64,000 nucleotides of DNA from Cephalotrichum gorgonifer (taxonomy: Eukaryota; Ascomycota; Sordariomycetes; Microascales; Microascaceae), in the NCBI GenBank assembly GCA_900312665.1, contig ONZQ02000002.1, forward strand, positions 1,336,459 to 1,400,458. Direction: 5' to 3'. The notes beneath the pieces are model-generated. The model was not told where the DNA came from and made no database searches. It worked only from the letters and a program-made list of their open reading frames with translations. The position numbers were made by a program, and so were the translations under genes. Numbering within the stretch: the stretch's first letter is position 1; each line of letters opens with the position of its first letter. Of the stretch, positions 34,269 to 45,552 are shown one piece after another.

Positions 34269-36228
34269 ATGCAGCAGGTACAGGTGAATCTTCGACTTCA
34301 ATCTGGCCAAGTCGATGCAGCCGATAACTTCAACCTGCGCGAGTGCAACTGGAGGGAGGTGCTGGGAGAGGTGCAGAGGACGGCGCAGCGGTGGAAGAAC
34401 AGGCCGAGCAAGCAGGGCAAGACCATGGTCTTCATTGACAAGATGGGGCGGAACTCTTCGGCTCTAGAGAGCTGGCTCGGGCTTTTGCCCATGGGAGATT
34501 ACGGGTCGAGGTAAGATATCTCATCGTCATTCTGTTCATCTCTCAAATGTCACTTGTAAGCTTTTCTGACGATGCTAACATATGAACAAGCATCTGCGGA
34601 GTCTTCAAACTAGCCGTAGGGGTAAGTTAAATCGGATACCTCCTCTACATCCACCTGCGAGTACTAGCGAATTGACGCGGATTTATTGCATTTTTTCTAA
34701 CTTCCAAAACTCAGGCCGCCGGCCACTATGGAAAAATTGAAGAAAGCATATTTGAAGCCTTGTACGAGATCCCCAGGATCATGGAGAGCGCCGGGAGATA
34801 CGTCACCCTATATCGGCAAATGAGAGACCAGTTCTTGGAACAACGGACCTCTGAGCTCTTCAGATCTATATTAAAAATGCTCCGACAAGTCATGCAGTTC
34901 TTCGCAGACTCAAAGTCTCGTACGTCCGGCCACCTTTCCATTATGGAGCTTTTGTACCGTTCTTTGCTTACCACGAAAGGAACCTCCGCGCAGAGAGAGT
35001 ACTCGGGAGCCTACTCAAACAGGGCCAGTACAAGGACGACCTGCTGAAGAGCTTAGAGGAGATCAAGAATCGGGCGCAGGCTGTAAATGAGGAGGCCGTG
35101 CAGTGCCAGGGGCGGATGCTGCTCAAGGTGTACAGCAATACTGAATCGCTGTCGCTGTGCTTCCAGCGGTTTATGCAGTCCCTTGAGGCTAGCCCACGAT
35201 TCGGAGGCGGTGGCCCCGAACGCCATGACCTGCTAGAAGCAACATCTCGCCGTGAGGTTTCCGGATTTGACTGGGTGAACGCGGACCACACAGCCCCGAG
35301 CGAGGACGACGAAGGAGGGGAGAGCCTGGGTCGGGCGTCCCGAAAGAGGTTGGAAGCCCCCGACAGACGAGCCAGCAGCGTGGCACACAGAGCTGAAGTC
35401 GAACATAGACGCTCTCGAGAAAGGCTCCTGCAGCTCCTTCGTTACGATCCGGAGTCTCTGTCGCGAGACGTATCCTCTTCGCTAGGGCTCGGCTACCAAC
35501 TGAGCGATAAGGCAAGATCCAGAGCAGCAACCATGATAAGGCACGACAAGTTCAGGGGCTTCATGGAAGAGGTACGGTCCTCGAGGTGCCTCCTCGTCAA
35601 CGGGCGCGACGATCTCGCTGCCGCGGATGGCATTTCCCCCCTTAGCATGGTGGTTGCGGAACTGGTGCGCATGTCAGAAACTCCAGGGGCCCTCCCGGCC
35701 TCTGCTTTTGTGGTCAAGTACTTCTGCGCCGCCCACCCGGCGTCCCCCTTCGTCGATCCGGAATCGGCCGATCTTGCGTCGGCAGTCAGTATGATGGCGA
35801 GCCTCGTTGGACAGCTTCTCTCCCAGATGGCGGACAGGGGTATTGTCGCCGATCTCTCTTTTCTAACAGACGCGAAGTGGGGAAAGGTCGAAAGGCATAG
35901 GCCCAAGATCCTCTGTACGGTGTTTCGGAGGCTGGTGGCGCAGATGCCGCCCGGGAGCGTGATTCTCTGCCTCATAGACGAGATCTCGTTGTATGAGACC
36001 CAGATGCTCCGACATCAGACAGATTTGGTTATGGAGAAGTTGGTGAAGCTGGCCATGGGGAATCGGGACGGCCAGGAGCAGAGGCAGGTCTTTAAACTCC
36101 TGGTGACATGTCAGGACCGCGCATTGGGGGTGGCTAGGTATTTCGGGCGTGACACCACTCTTGACTTACAGGAGGACGTTGAAGCGGACGACTCGGCCGA
36201 CTGGACGATTTCGACAATGGCGTTTTGA
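34269..36228 (+). CDS. DUF7708-like protein with degenerate P-loop module
   Basis: The helical N-terminal domain is of the kind found in fungal STAND proteins: ALESWLGLLPMGDYGS, SICGVFKLAVGAAGH, IFEALYEIPRIMESAGRYVTLY. Exons are 34269-34510, 34591-34621 (a 31-nt microexon), 34715-34919 and 34994-36228, giving 570 residues with closing phases. The second half (from about 345) has an NTPase-like layout: a strand-loop CLLVNGRDDLAAADG where Walker A should be but without GxxxxGK[ST], FVVKYFCAAHP, a Walker B-like VILCLIDEIS (about 481) and a sensor-like LLVTCQDRAL. No repeats or effector domain follow. It may be a pseudo-NTPase or nucleotide-independent scaffold. The start is the first in-frame ATG (MQQVQVNL); the frame stays open upstream to 34203, so an extra 5' exon is possible. 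Divergent from the AAA gene. Confidence 0.72.
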
Positions 36229-36488
36229 CGGCAGAATGTTTTCGATTTTCAGGTTTTCGGTCTGTATAGCTTTTAGCTCTCTTTAAACTGTGACATAATT
36301 CAGCCATAGCTTCGCCCCTCACACCTCCGTATGCTCTGGGAGACCTAGGTATGTAAATATGTTGAAGGCCAGACCCAGACCCAGCCATATCACTGAAAAC
36401 CAAGAAGTGAGAATAAGAGAAAGGGGGGGTTGAGCTGGGTTGGGTTGGGTTCATGAGTATAATTTCGGGATTTCGCTTATTATTACTA

Positions 36489-37986
36489 CTAGTCTATCGA
36501 TATCTCATCCATGCACAGCGCCTTTGCACATTCCCTTACACTCTCCTCTTGCAGCCCGCGGTATAGGACAAATTGGTCCTCCACCTCGCAGCCCAGCGCC
36601 TCCTCGAGCTGCGATAAGCCGCCGTCGTCTTCTTCTATCTTCGTCGCTTGGACACCGGAATCACCCAGGTTGGAGGTGAATATGCCAGCCGCGGAGAGAG
36701 GCAGGAAATCCTCATATGTTATCGGCTCGTACTTCACGTGTCCATCTCTCACCAGGTCCTCCAACCTTGCGCGGCCCATCCTCCTCCCGTCCCCACTCTC
36801 GCTCGTATGGTATTTCAGTCCGTCCGGGGTGGCAGAGTACCAGAAGTACACCAGGCCACGTTCCCGCAGTTCGGACCAGGTATCCGGGAAGGCCGAGAAC
36901 GCGTCCTTCAGTACGTCGTCGAGGTCGCACGATTCGTCCGTTGCCCGCTGCGACGCCCGTGCGAGAAGATCGTCGTACAGAGCACGCCCCTTGGCGGTGA
37001 CCGCCGCGCCGCGCTGCTCTACCTCTCCGAACCGCGCGGTGTGAGTGCCGGGGACGGGCTCGCCGGTCACGCCGTAGAAGTCGACAGGCTCTTCTACGGC
37101 CTTGAAGCTAGTCTGCCGCAGCAGGATCGGGCACTGGCGGCTCGGAGGCCCCTCAATCCTTTCTTTTGCCGGCAGACCCTGCTTCACCATCTCCGACTGG
37201 ACGAGATCGATGTTGAGGGTCCGGGGGGTGAGGTGGTTGATGTGCGCGCTGGGGAAGCAGACGATGTCTGCGATCATCATGTGCTCCTTCTTGAGGTGTA
37301 AGTAGTCATCTATGGGGACGGTGGATCGCGAGTGCCACTTGAAGATCTTTAGGCTTTCGACGATGAGGTCGTCCGCGTCTTGGAGTGTCATTTCCTGCCC
37401 CGCCTCCGCGCGTTCCATGAGCTCGAGAAGCCGGGGGCTGAATAGCTCTCGTCTGCGAAGGACATCGTCCACGATCTTTTGAACGTCTGGAGAGACCAGG
37501 TCTCTGCGCAGGAACGAGACGAAGATCCTGAAGGGGTTCTTCTCCAGTGATTTCACCGCCGTCGGCCGGAATGCTGTAGCGAGTAGCGGGAGGTTAACAA
37601 CGCGGAGGTCGTAGCAGCCTACGGGATGCATGCCGAAGAGAGAAAGAAGTCGCTTAATCACACGTAGCTCGCACACAGAGCCAAGTCTTATCGCGCCATG
37701 GCGTTCAAGGCGGTGTCTAATAGGCACGTCTCTGGGGTTCAGTCCCTGTGCTTCCATGATCGAGTCGTCCACCCCGTGTACAATCCGCAAGAGGTCTCCG
37801 TACAATGGAACCTCTTCCCTGTAGAGCTCCGACATAGCGATGGAGAACCTCGTCCGGAGCTCGTCCGCATCCCATCTGTTACACACTTAGCGATTTGACA
37901 TAGTTAAGGACCGACCGAAAAGAAGACGAGACCATGGCTTGTATATAACTGGGGTTTGATGAGGAGACGTACGGTTTGAAATCCAT
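36489..37986 (-). CDS. 2-oxoadipate dioxygenase/decarboxylase-type enzyme (HglS/DUF1338)
   Basis: Fe(II) oxygenase of the DUF1338 family; the studied member HglS converts 2-oxoadipate to 2-hydroxyglutarate in lysine breakdown. The model is 466 residues. Exon 1 is only 14 nt (37986-37973, MDFKP) and exon 2 is 37875-36489, with a 97-bp GTACGT...AACAG intron. The splice creates the conserved W of MDFKPWDADELRTRF, which supports the tiny exon. Metal-ligand candidates are His64 in ERHGAIRLG, His in INHLTPR (about 223) and Glu in EQRGAAVTAKGRALYD (about 293). PVGCYDLRV and STAFRP-like ATAFRPTAVKSL segments and a C-terminal YEDFLPLSAAGIF region also fit. It lies next to the immunity-type genes but looks metabolic. 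Confidence 0.9.
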
Positions 37987-39122
37987 TTCTCTGATATCTT
38001 GTGCTCTGAAGGTATGTATACTAGGAAACTTGTTTCTCGTGGTGGGTTGATGTAAGGAGTAGAGAGTTAAGCTTGGAAGCTGCTTCAAGGCATTGCTATA
38101 TGGGGAGTCTGAGTGAAGATAGATTTTATTAGTTATGATAGCGGAAAGAGTCATACTTTATAGTCCCTCAGGCTTTCTCCTTGTAGCTTGTAATCGTAGT
38201 GGTATTATACATCCTCCCGATAAACGGTCTTCCGTTCCATGTTTTGGGAGATAGGGTGGGCGATTAGCTTCCTATCGTATCTTATCAGTTATTAGCGACA
38301 ACGGAAGTAAGGCGAGCTGATTGGTGCGGGGCCAAACTTGCAATCGTCTCGCTCATGCTCGTAGATTTTGTAAGTGGCAACTTGTCATGACCCTGAGGAG
38401 TCGCTCCATGTTGTATTCTCAGACGTTGCTTCCGGGCTGAAGAGCCTTTTTTTCCCGCTGGTTTATTGTTCATACTAGGTACGTCTTATCTTCGCTTCCG
38501 AGGTCGTGCCGTGATCTCGGAGCCCGGATCCCGGTCTTGCCCGGTGCGGGGTTGCCGGAGCATCCGCATCTGCCCCGCAGCCCAGCGGAACCATGCTTAA
38601 TTGCCAACGCTTCGATTGACGTATGACTCAACATCGGCACTCCCGTATAATAGCGAGGCGATCGTGGCAGCCTTCACCAATACCCGGGCCTCCACCTCCA
38701 CGGCGAGAGCCAAGTTTATGCAATCCGCAGCCAGGCGGCTGATTGGTGAAGGTATACTGGGATCCAAGTCTTCCAAACCAAATCCGATTGGATCCATAAG
38801 TTGCCACGACGTATTTTTGATTAGGAGCCAGGGGTCACAGGATTTAGCATGGGTCTCACATCAGGTCGCTTCCTCCTCATCCATTTGGCGCATTTCACAG
38901 CTAGCAAAAGAGAAACTTAATCCACCGTTGTTGCATTTCTAGCTACATATAACTTGTAGATGCAATATAACACCCTCTCCCCGACAAAACCAGAAAAGCG
39001 AGAGTGGTATCACAAAGGGATCGAAATAACCACGCAACTTCATTAAAGAATTTAAAAGTACCTCCACACACTCCCACAACATATGTTTGTAAAAGATAGT
39101 ATTATCCCGAAGGCCGCCCCAT
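37987..39122. other. intergenic, no gene recognised
   Basis: Between the HglS-type promoter and the ammonium transporter 3' end. Short frames only, with no repeats of note. Confidence 0.5.
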
Positions 39123-40706
39123 TTAGACGATCTTCTCGCTCGAGCCGCCGCTGACGTGCGAGATGCCGTCGGAGGGGTTCCTCCGCAGCTCGACGTAGTC
39201 GTACGCGAACTCGCCGAGCTGGCAGTCATCGAGACCGAGCTCCTCCTCCTCGGCAGTCACGCGGAGCGAGAGGCCGGGGACGAGGTTCATGAGGAAGAGG
39301 ATGATGCAGGTCAGGACGAAGGACCAGGCGAAGCCGGCCGTGGTTCCGGCGAGCTGGTAGCCGAGCTGGACGAAGTTGCGGACGATCCACCCACCGTCGA
39401 TGGGGGCGCTGCCGTCGAGGTTGGCGATGTAAGGCGCGGCGAAGATACCCGTCAGGAGGTTACCGACGATACCGCCAACACCGTGGACGGCGAAGACATC
39501 GAGAGCCTCGTCAATGCCGAGCAGGAACTTGAGCTTCGTGGCAAAGTTGCACGCGATGCCACCGACAAGGCCGATGACGAAGGCAGCCCAGGGGGTCACG
39601 AAACCGGCAGCGGGAGTAATGGCGACCAGGCCCGAGATGGCACCGGAGCAGAAGCCGATGGTGCTCCACTTCTTCTCCAGACGGTAATCGAGAAGGACCC
39701 AGGTGATGCCTCCGACGCAAGCGGCGAGGTTGGTGACGTAGCACGCCATGACGGCCCTGATGTTGGACGAGAGCGCTGAGCCACCGTTGAAGCCGAACCA
39801 GCCGACCCAGAGGAACACTGTGCCGAGGACGACGTGGGTGACGTTGTGGGGGCGGTAGGGGAGACCGCGGACGCTGTCGTAGCCGTTGCGGCGGCCGAGC
39901 ATGAGCGAGTAGGCGAGGGCGGCGACACCGGACGAGATGTGGACCGGGGTGCCACCAGCGAAGTCGAGGGAGCCGAGGTTGAAGAGCCAGCCGTTGGCGT
40001 TCCAGGTCCAGTAGGCAATGGGGTCATAGACGACGGTTCCCCAGATGAAGATGAAGACCATGGCGGGGAGGATGCGGCCGCGGTCGGCGATGGCGCCCAT
40101 GATGAGAGCGGGGCTGTGTTATCTGGCGTCAGTCGACCCGACCTGAAATCCTCTGCACGTACTGCGCACCACCTCACCCGGCAAGAGGGGGGAACTCACG
40201 TAATGGAGGCAAACATGCCCTGGTACAGGCAGAACAGGATATCCGGCATCGCGGCGGACCCGATGGACGGGCTTGCCACGACGTTCTTGAGGCCGAAGTT
40301 GTCGAGGTTGCCGAGGAAAGCAGAACCCTCATGCGAGAAGGTGAGGCTGAAGCCCCAGAAGAACCACTGGAAGCCTATGACGGCGACGCTCATCATGCAC
40401 ATGAATACGAGCGACAGAGCGGACTTGCGGCGCGCGAGGCCGGCGTAGAAAAAGCCGACTCCGGGAATCATGAGGAGGACGAGGGCCGAGCAGACCATGA
40501 TCCAGGCCATGTTACCGGTCTAAGAGGGAAAAAAGAGGTACGTTAGTACACAAAGATAAAACTAAACTTGGTATTGGGGTCCCAGGGTGAGCCGGGTGGC
40601 TTTGGGAGGGCGCGTTTCGTACGTCATAGAAAATGTTGAAGTCGCTGACGCCGGCGGAGTACCCGCCGTCGTTCGCGCCCTCGGTACCATTCCAAGCGAC
40701 AGACAT
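39123..40706 (-). CDS. ammonium transporter (Mep/Amt family)
   Basis: Plasma-membrane ammonium permease, normally under nitrogen control. The 464-residue model has exons 40706-40623, 40519-40200 and 40113-39123; introns are 103 and 86 bp and phases close. About eleven membrane segments are visible. Family signatures are GNMAWIMVCSALVLLMIPGVGFFYAGLARRK at the N-terminus, FAGGTPVHISSG with the first conserved His, VLGTVFLWVGWFGFNGGSAL, and DVFAVHGVGGIVGNLLTG with the second. An N-glycosylation-like NGTE lies in the extracellular N-terminus. The C-terminal tail is acidic then Ser-rich (EEELGLDDCQLGEFAYDYVELRR), the cytosolic regulatory tail of fungal Meps. A candidate GATA-factor control region could lie upstream, but I did not confirm one. 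Confidence 0.96.
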
Positions 40707-43700
40707 GTTGGCGGTAGTTGTCGCCCGTCGCGATTAGGTGTTTTGAAAGTGAATTGCTGCCCCGGCCTTTTCAATTAAGAAAAAGGGAACCTATGAAACG
40801 AAGTTTAAAGCTCCGTACAGGTCAAGAACGGAGGAACCAGGGAATGGGAGGGGTGAAGGAGCTGGGTTGAGGAGGAGGAGAAGAAAAAGAGAAGCTGTGA
40901 AAGTGAGGCGCGAGGATCGGCAAGACTATATATTCGAGATCCGGGGGAGGAGCGTGGACCGCGAAAAATAGATAGCCCACACACCATCTGCTCGTCCAGT
41001 TCATCCGACTCCATGTTCCGCTCTCCGTGGGATAGGAAGCGACAGAGGTGGGACCGGGATATGGGGTGTGGGCTCATGGGTGTGGGCCTGGGCATGGGCA
41101 TGGGCCCCATGTAACACGGACTTACACACGCCCCCTGGACCCTTGATATCTATCCTTCGGATCTAAAGCCGTGCTATAGGAGGGAAGCATCATCTGGATG
41201 CCTGTGATTCAGTGTTGACTATTTTACTAGTAATACTTGTAATGCATACTCGTATCCTTGATTAGGATGTTTGTTCGTGAGCTGAAGTCTTACCCCCCAC
41301 TCTCTTCTGCTTGGCAAGCTGTCTTGTGTGAAGGGTGATACAAACACTTGTAATACAAGTAATGCGACTCAGAGTCGTATTACAAGAAGATCTGGGTGGC
41401 GTGCACGCCCATAATAATATCTCTACACCCAAGACGGGTAGGAGAAATCTGGGACCGGGGGGTGGGATGCTCGGGGAAGGAGGGAAGAGGAAGGGGGGGC
41501 GTGTATCCCGGGGATAATTGTGGAACCGCCTCTTATCGTGGGAAGACTAAGACTTGCATGGCCCTCCTGATAGGGAAAAGAATGGAATAAGAAGAAATTG
41601 GGAAGCTGGGGCAGATACGAGTATGTTGGACGCCTTAACCTTGTTTGGATGGCAAGGCAATATCTTGGCTAGATAAGAAGTGTAGACTCCCCCTTCCCTC
41701 ATTGAGCATTGAGGAGGCTATGCAAGCCATACTGCAGGAGATAAAACACACGGTGAAGCTGTAAGTATTATTTGTATCCTTCGAAGCTTACTCTCTGACG
41801 GGCGGGTTGGTTCACAAGCCCGGACTCATACTCATGTAAAATTTGGTCAGGGTCCTGAGAAAAAGTCGAGAATAGAAGATTGACTCCGTCAACCCCCCCT
41901 CAGACGACACAAAGCTGGGCTGCTTTGGCTGGAGTTTGCCCGACTCTGCTCGACATGGAAACGAAGAGAGAGATTCGCGGCTGGGATGACGACTGCAGTG
42001 GGCAAGCGCTGTTGGTCCCTGCTTTTAAGTGGGTCGGGCTTGGCTTGCATATACATGTACATTGTTGCGGCTGGCCTGCACGATGGATATGGGCTTGATA
42101 GATAAGAAACGGGACCCACAAAAGGAAACGTCGGAGTTGGACCGACGCTCGCCCTCGTGGCCTAACTGGTCCTTGCGTCATACAAATCTACGCTGGGCTG
42201 AATGTCTCCTTCCCCCACTACAGGACGACCAAACGGAACGGCTCCTTCCCCTTTATTATGGCGCTGTTTCCGTACCCCGTCTACTCGTAGAGACGAGTAC
42301 GAGGAGCACAGGCTAGTGCGGCCTTGCCCCATTTCTCTTCCGAACAAGCCGTACTAACGGTCCAATATTCGACCTAAAGTTTTTCGTGGCGCGCGACGGA
42401 CCACCTCTCACACCCGTATTACTCGCACTTAGGCAGGCGAAGTGGTCCCTGGAGCCTCACAGTTGGGACAAACCTAAAATTCTCGTCCTACCTGTACCTA
42501 CATACCCGCCCTAGCTCCATGGTCTTACTCGTTCGTGCAATTCGAGTAACATGCATTCACCGTCGCGTATAAGTGCGGATTCCAGTTTAGATATTTCCAT
42601 CATGATGAATTAGATTTGGCCCTCTTCTTCGAGTACAAACCCACCCTCTGGAACTCCTGCCTTCCGTTTCCCGTCTTTTCAATATTTCCTGCTAATAATA
42701 TCCATCTCTTGCCCGTCTGCTGTACGAACCGTAACAACCACATTGCCAAACCGGGACGGAGCCGAGGGAAATCCGCGATATCCCGCGCCGCTATTGGTCA
42801 ACTCTTATCTCTTGGCACCCCTTCCTCCGCATCCTACCCCTGCCAAATACGGATCCTTTCCGCTTCCCATAGTTGCATTTGAAGCTCGAGCTTTAATTTT
42901 CTTCGCAGTAATGCTCCCAGGGTCCGTTCTCGGCCGGAAATGAGAGAAAGGGATCCCGCTAGCACCATCTCATTGGCCCATCTGCGGATCAGTACTTGGA
43001 AGAGGGCGGCCGCCTTATCTCTTATCCCACGAGGGGCCCTTATCATGGGACGACACCGGATCCAATACGAGTAGTCCATCTTGGTACAAGTATGCTGAAA
43101 CGGTGAGAGGAACGTCGCTACATGACGGGGGAGGGGTGAACCTAATATCGATGCTCCTCCAAATGGCGAGCCATGAATGGCTCGGGCAATCTTAATACTT
43201 CGATATCAGGTCCGTCGGGTCCCAACAGGCAGCCTATTTTCTTGGCCTGGGGGTCCATCAGAGTGGGGGATAGATAGTAGAGTCGGACAGCGAGACTGAG
43301 CATGTGTCCGGCTATCTGACCCGAGAGGGGAAGGGGGACGAGAGAATCTTGGCTCGGCTTTGAAATCAGCGACAGCGAGCGTAAGCGAGAGGAAGAATCC
43401 TTCGCCGCAGCTCTGGCTACGAAACAAAGCAATCAAGCAAGTCGCGAGATCACTGCATTCTAGAAAGCTTTTGAAGATGTCTATACTATAGAGTAGGGGG
43501 GGTATCATTAATCGAACACAAGAAACCGGGGAAATGCTCCAGAGATGCAACTCGATCAAGGGGACGCTCCCGGATCATTGGACAAAGATGGTTATGCCAC
43601 AGGGCCGACCGCCCGCAAAGAGCGGGGACTCGCCGTCGAACCGGGCCCGTTGCGCCCGCTGGCCGTGAGCTCAAGGTCGTATCCCTTCCCATATTTCCTC

Positions 43701-44282
43701 CTTCTCCCTTCTCCCTTCCGCTTAACCCCCCTGAGTATTGTCTGAGACGGGAGGAGGGATTCTTCTCGCCCGTCCGGACCGGTCCCCATGCCGGCTATTG
43801 CCTTTTGGGGGGCGGCGGGGGCAGGGGTTTGTGGGACGTGTGTGATGCGGATGATTTGCAGCATGTTGTGTGCGCACAAGGGCGGGAGCGGCCGCGGAGA
43901 AAGATCCAGAGGCCCACCCACTCCCGGGCCCTAGTGTGCGTCCTTGCGGGCGCTGAGGAGACAAAAGGCCTGGGTTGGGGGTAGATTTTTTGAGGGGAGC
44001 TTGCGGTGAGGGAATCTCGGGGTATAAAGGAGAAACTCTCCGCGCTGGGGGCGTAAGTGACCTCGGTTTCTGGCCTTTGAGTTGTTGCCTCCAATCCGGT
44101 TCTGGACGAGATGACAACAATACCAGGCGGCCACAGAGCGCGGATGCCACACGCCACGAAGGACGAAGACGAATCCTCCCTCAGTGAAGGTAGACTTACT
44201 CAAGTGCTCTAGACCTCGACCCCCTCCGAATTGAGATAATGTCACCGCGACTCTCAGCTCAGGGCAGTACCCGCCACGACAC
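40707..44282. other. 3.6 kb gene-free region
   Basis: No conserved protein. It holds an inverted repeat at 41347-41386 and a cluster of TACRAGTA/TACTYGTA words (41234, 41248, 41354, 42282, 43066, 43085). Part of it is promoter for the ammonium transporter. A long non-coding transcript or decayed element cannot be excluded. Confidence 0.5.
41347..41386. repeat. nested inverted repeat
   Basis: Outer arms CTTGTAATAC and GTATTACAAG are perfect reverse complements. Inner arms GACTC/GAGTC flank a single A, and a 9-nt bulge sits on the left. Possible hairpin of 15 pairs. Confidence 0.8.
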
Positions 44283-44888
44283 TCACGCACCACCGACTTT
44301 AGCTCGCCACTCCGCCTCCACCTCCTGAAGACACCTCAGCACGCCCTCCCCTCCCTTCCCCGCAACAACCTCCTTCTGAAACCTCGACATCGGTCCCAGC
44401 ACATACTGCGACACGGCCTTCGCATCCCTCTCCTCCGGCCTCCCGATGCCCACCCCGATCCTCTCCCACGCCGAGTCGGGATACTCCGCCCGCTTAAGCT
44501 TCGAGTTCACGCTCTTCACCCCGTTATGCCCCCGGTGGCTCCTCTCCCACGCCCTCCTCTTCACGACGCCCGGCGCCAACTCGAGCTCGTCGTGAACCAG
44601 CGCGAGGGCGAGGTCCGCCGGGGCGTAGTCCTGTATTATCTCTTTCCAGGTCGCGGAAGCCCACGGGCCAGAGGTGTTCATGTAGGTAGGGCTCTGGACT
44701 AGGATGTATTTGGGGCCGATGGAGGCGAGACTGGCTTTCTTGCCTATCCGGGTGAGCGTGAAGGGCGGCTGGGAGGGGCCGAGGAGGAGCTGGAGGGCGT
44801 TGAGGGCGTGGTGGCCTGCTGAGTGCAAAGTGTCGTAGTAGGGAGCCTGGTTTCCCAGGCTTATGACAAGAAATCGTAGGTTCGCCAT
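44283..44888 (-). CDS. peptidyl-tRNA hydrolase (Pth1 type)
   Basis: Releases peptides from stalled peptidyl-tRNA; the eukaryotic Pth1 form is usually mitochondrial. 201 residues in one exon. Active-site elements in order: LVISLGN (substrate Asn), SAGHHALNAL (catalytic His), YMNTSGP (Asn), VHDELELAPG (Asp) and RGHNGVKSV (Asn). The C-terminal lid has VSQYVLGPM. No clear mitochondrial signal is seen at the MANLRFL start. The TGA stop lies inside GTGAGTG, so a further 3' exon is formally possible, but the length already fits the family. Divergent from RVS161. Confidence 0.93.
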   Translation of the reverse strand: MANLRFLVISLGNQAPYYDTLHSAGHHALNALQLLLGPSQPPFTLTRIGKKASLASIGPKYILVQSPTYMNTSGPWASATWKEIIQDYAPADLALALVHDELELAPGVVKRRAWERSHRGHNGVKSVNSKLKRAEYPDSAWERIGVGIGRPEERDAKAVSQYVLGPMSRFQKEVVAGKGGEGVLRCLQEVEAEWRAKVGGA

Positions 44889-45552
44889 GTGGGAGCGGGT
44901 CGCTGTTATGACCTCTCAGGGTGAAGGTTTTTGAGTGAGATGTGTGTGTAGAAGGCTCGTCTCCAAGTACTGGAGCGCGCCAGTCACGAAATGGGCCAAA
45001 TATTTCACGAGTTCGTGTAATTCGTCCTACTAGGAACGATTTAATCCCCTTTCAAGTACGCTCCACGGCCGTCCGCTTAAGAATTCGATGAAATATTTAA
45101 GAATAAAAGTGACTTCTCTCCATGGAATAAAGTCAAGCCCAGCATCTTAGCACGCCGGATGAGTCGCGCGGTATCACGTGCAAGTGTTGCTGCCTGTTCC
45201 ATTCATATTTCTTCTAATCAAATGTTGGTGGCGCTGCCGGCCCCACTGTGGCTGAGCCCCGCCTTCGCTGACGTACGACATCGTCGAAACCCAACCAACA
45301 CCAACAACCGCCGGACACGACGTCCCGCCTCTCGACGAATCAATTCCAAGACGTCATTCGCTTTTCCGATCCAACAACGGCCACGACTCCTCCACCCTCT
45401 CAAAACTCGAGCTCAATTCGTGTCACGCAAAAAATCGCTCCCCTGATTATCTGCCACCAGCCCTCGCCTACGATCCCCACCACTCTAGCTTCATCTGATC
45501 TTCGAGGAACCTTGTGCCATATCCAGAGCAAACACACGATACCACCGCCAAG
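44889..45552. promoter_or_regulatory. divergent region, peptidyl-tRNA hydrolase / RVS161
   Basis: A 664-bp shared upstream region of two oppositely transcribed housekeeping genes. No specific sites recognised. Confidence 0.45.

Noticed and set aside
39156..39779. 207-codon plus-strand frame opposite the ammonium transporter
   Set aside because: Asp/Glu/Gly-rich antisense translation of the transporter exon.
42029..42181. possible tRNA-like fold around CTCGTGGCCTAACTGG
   Set aside because: No matching acceptor stem or TTCGA-type T-loop could be built.
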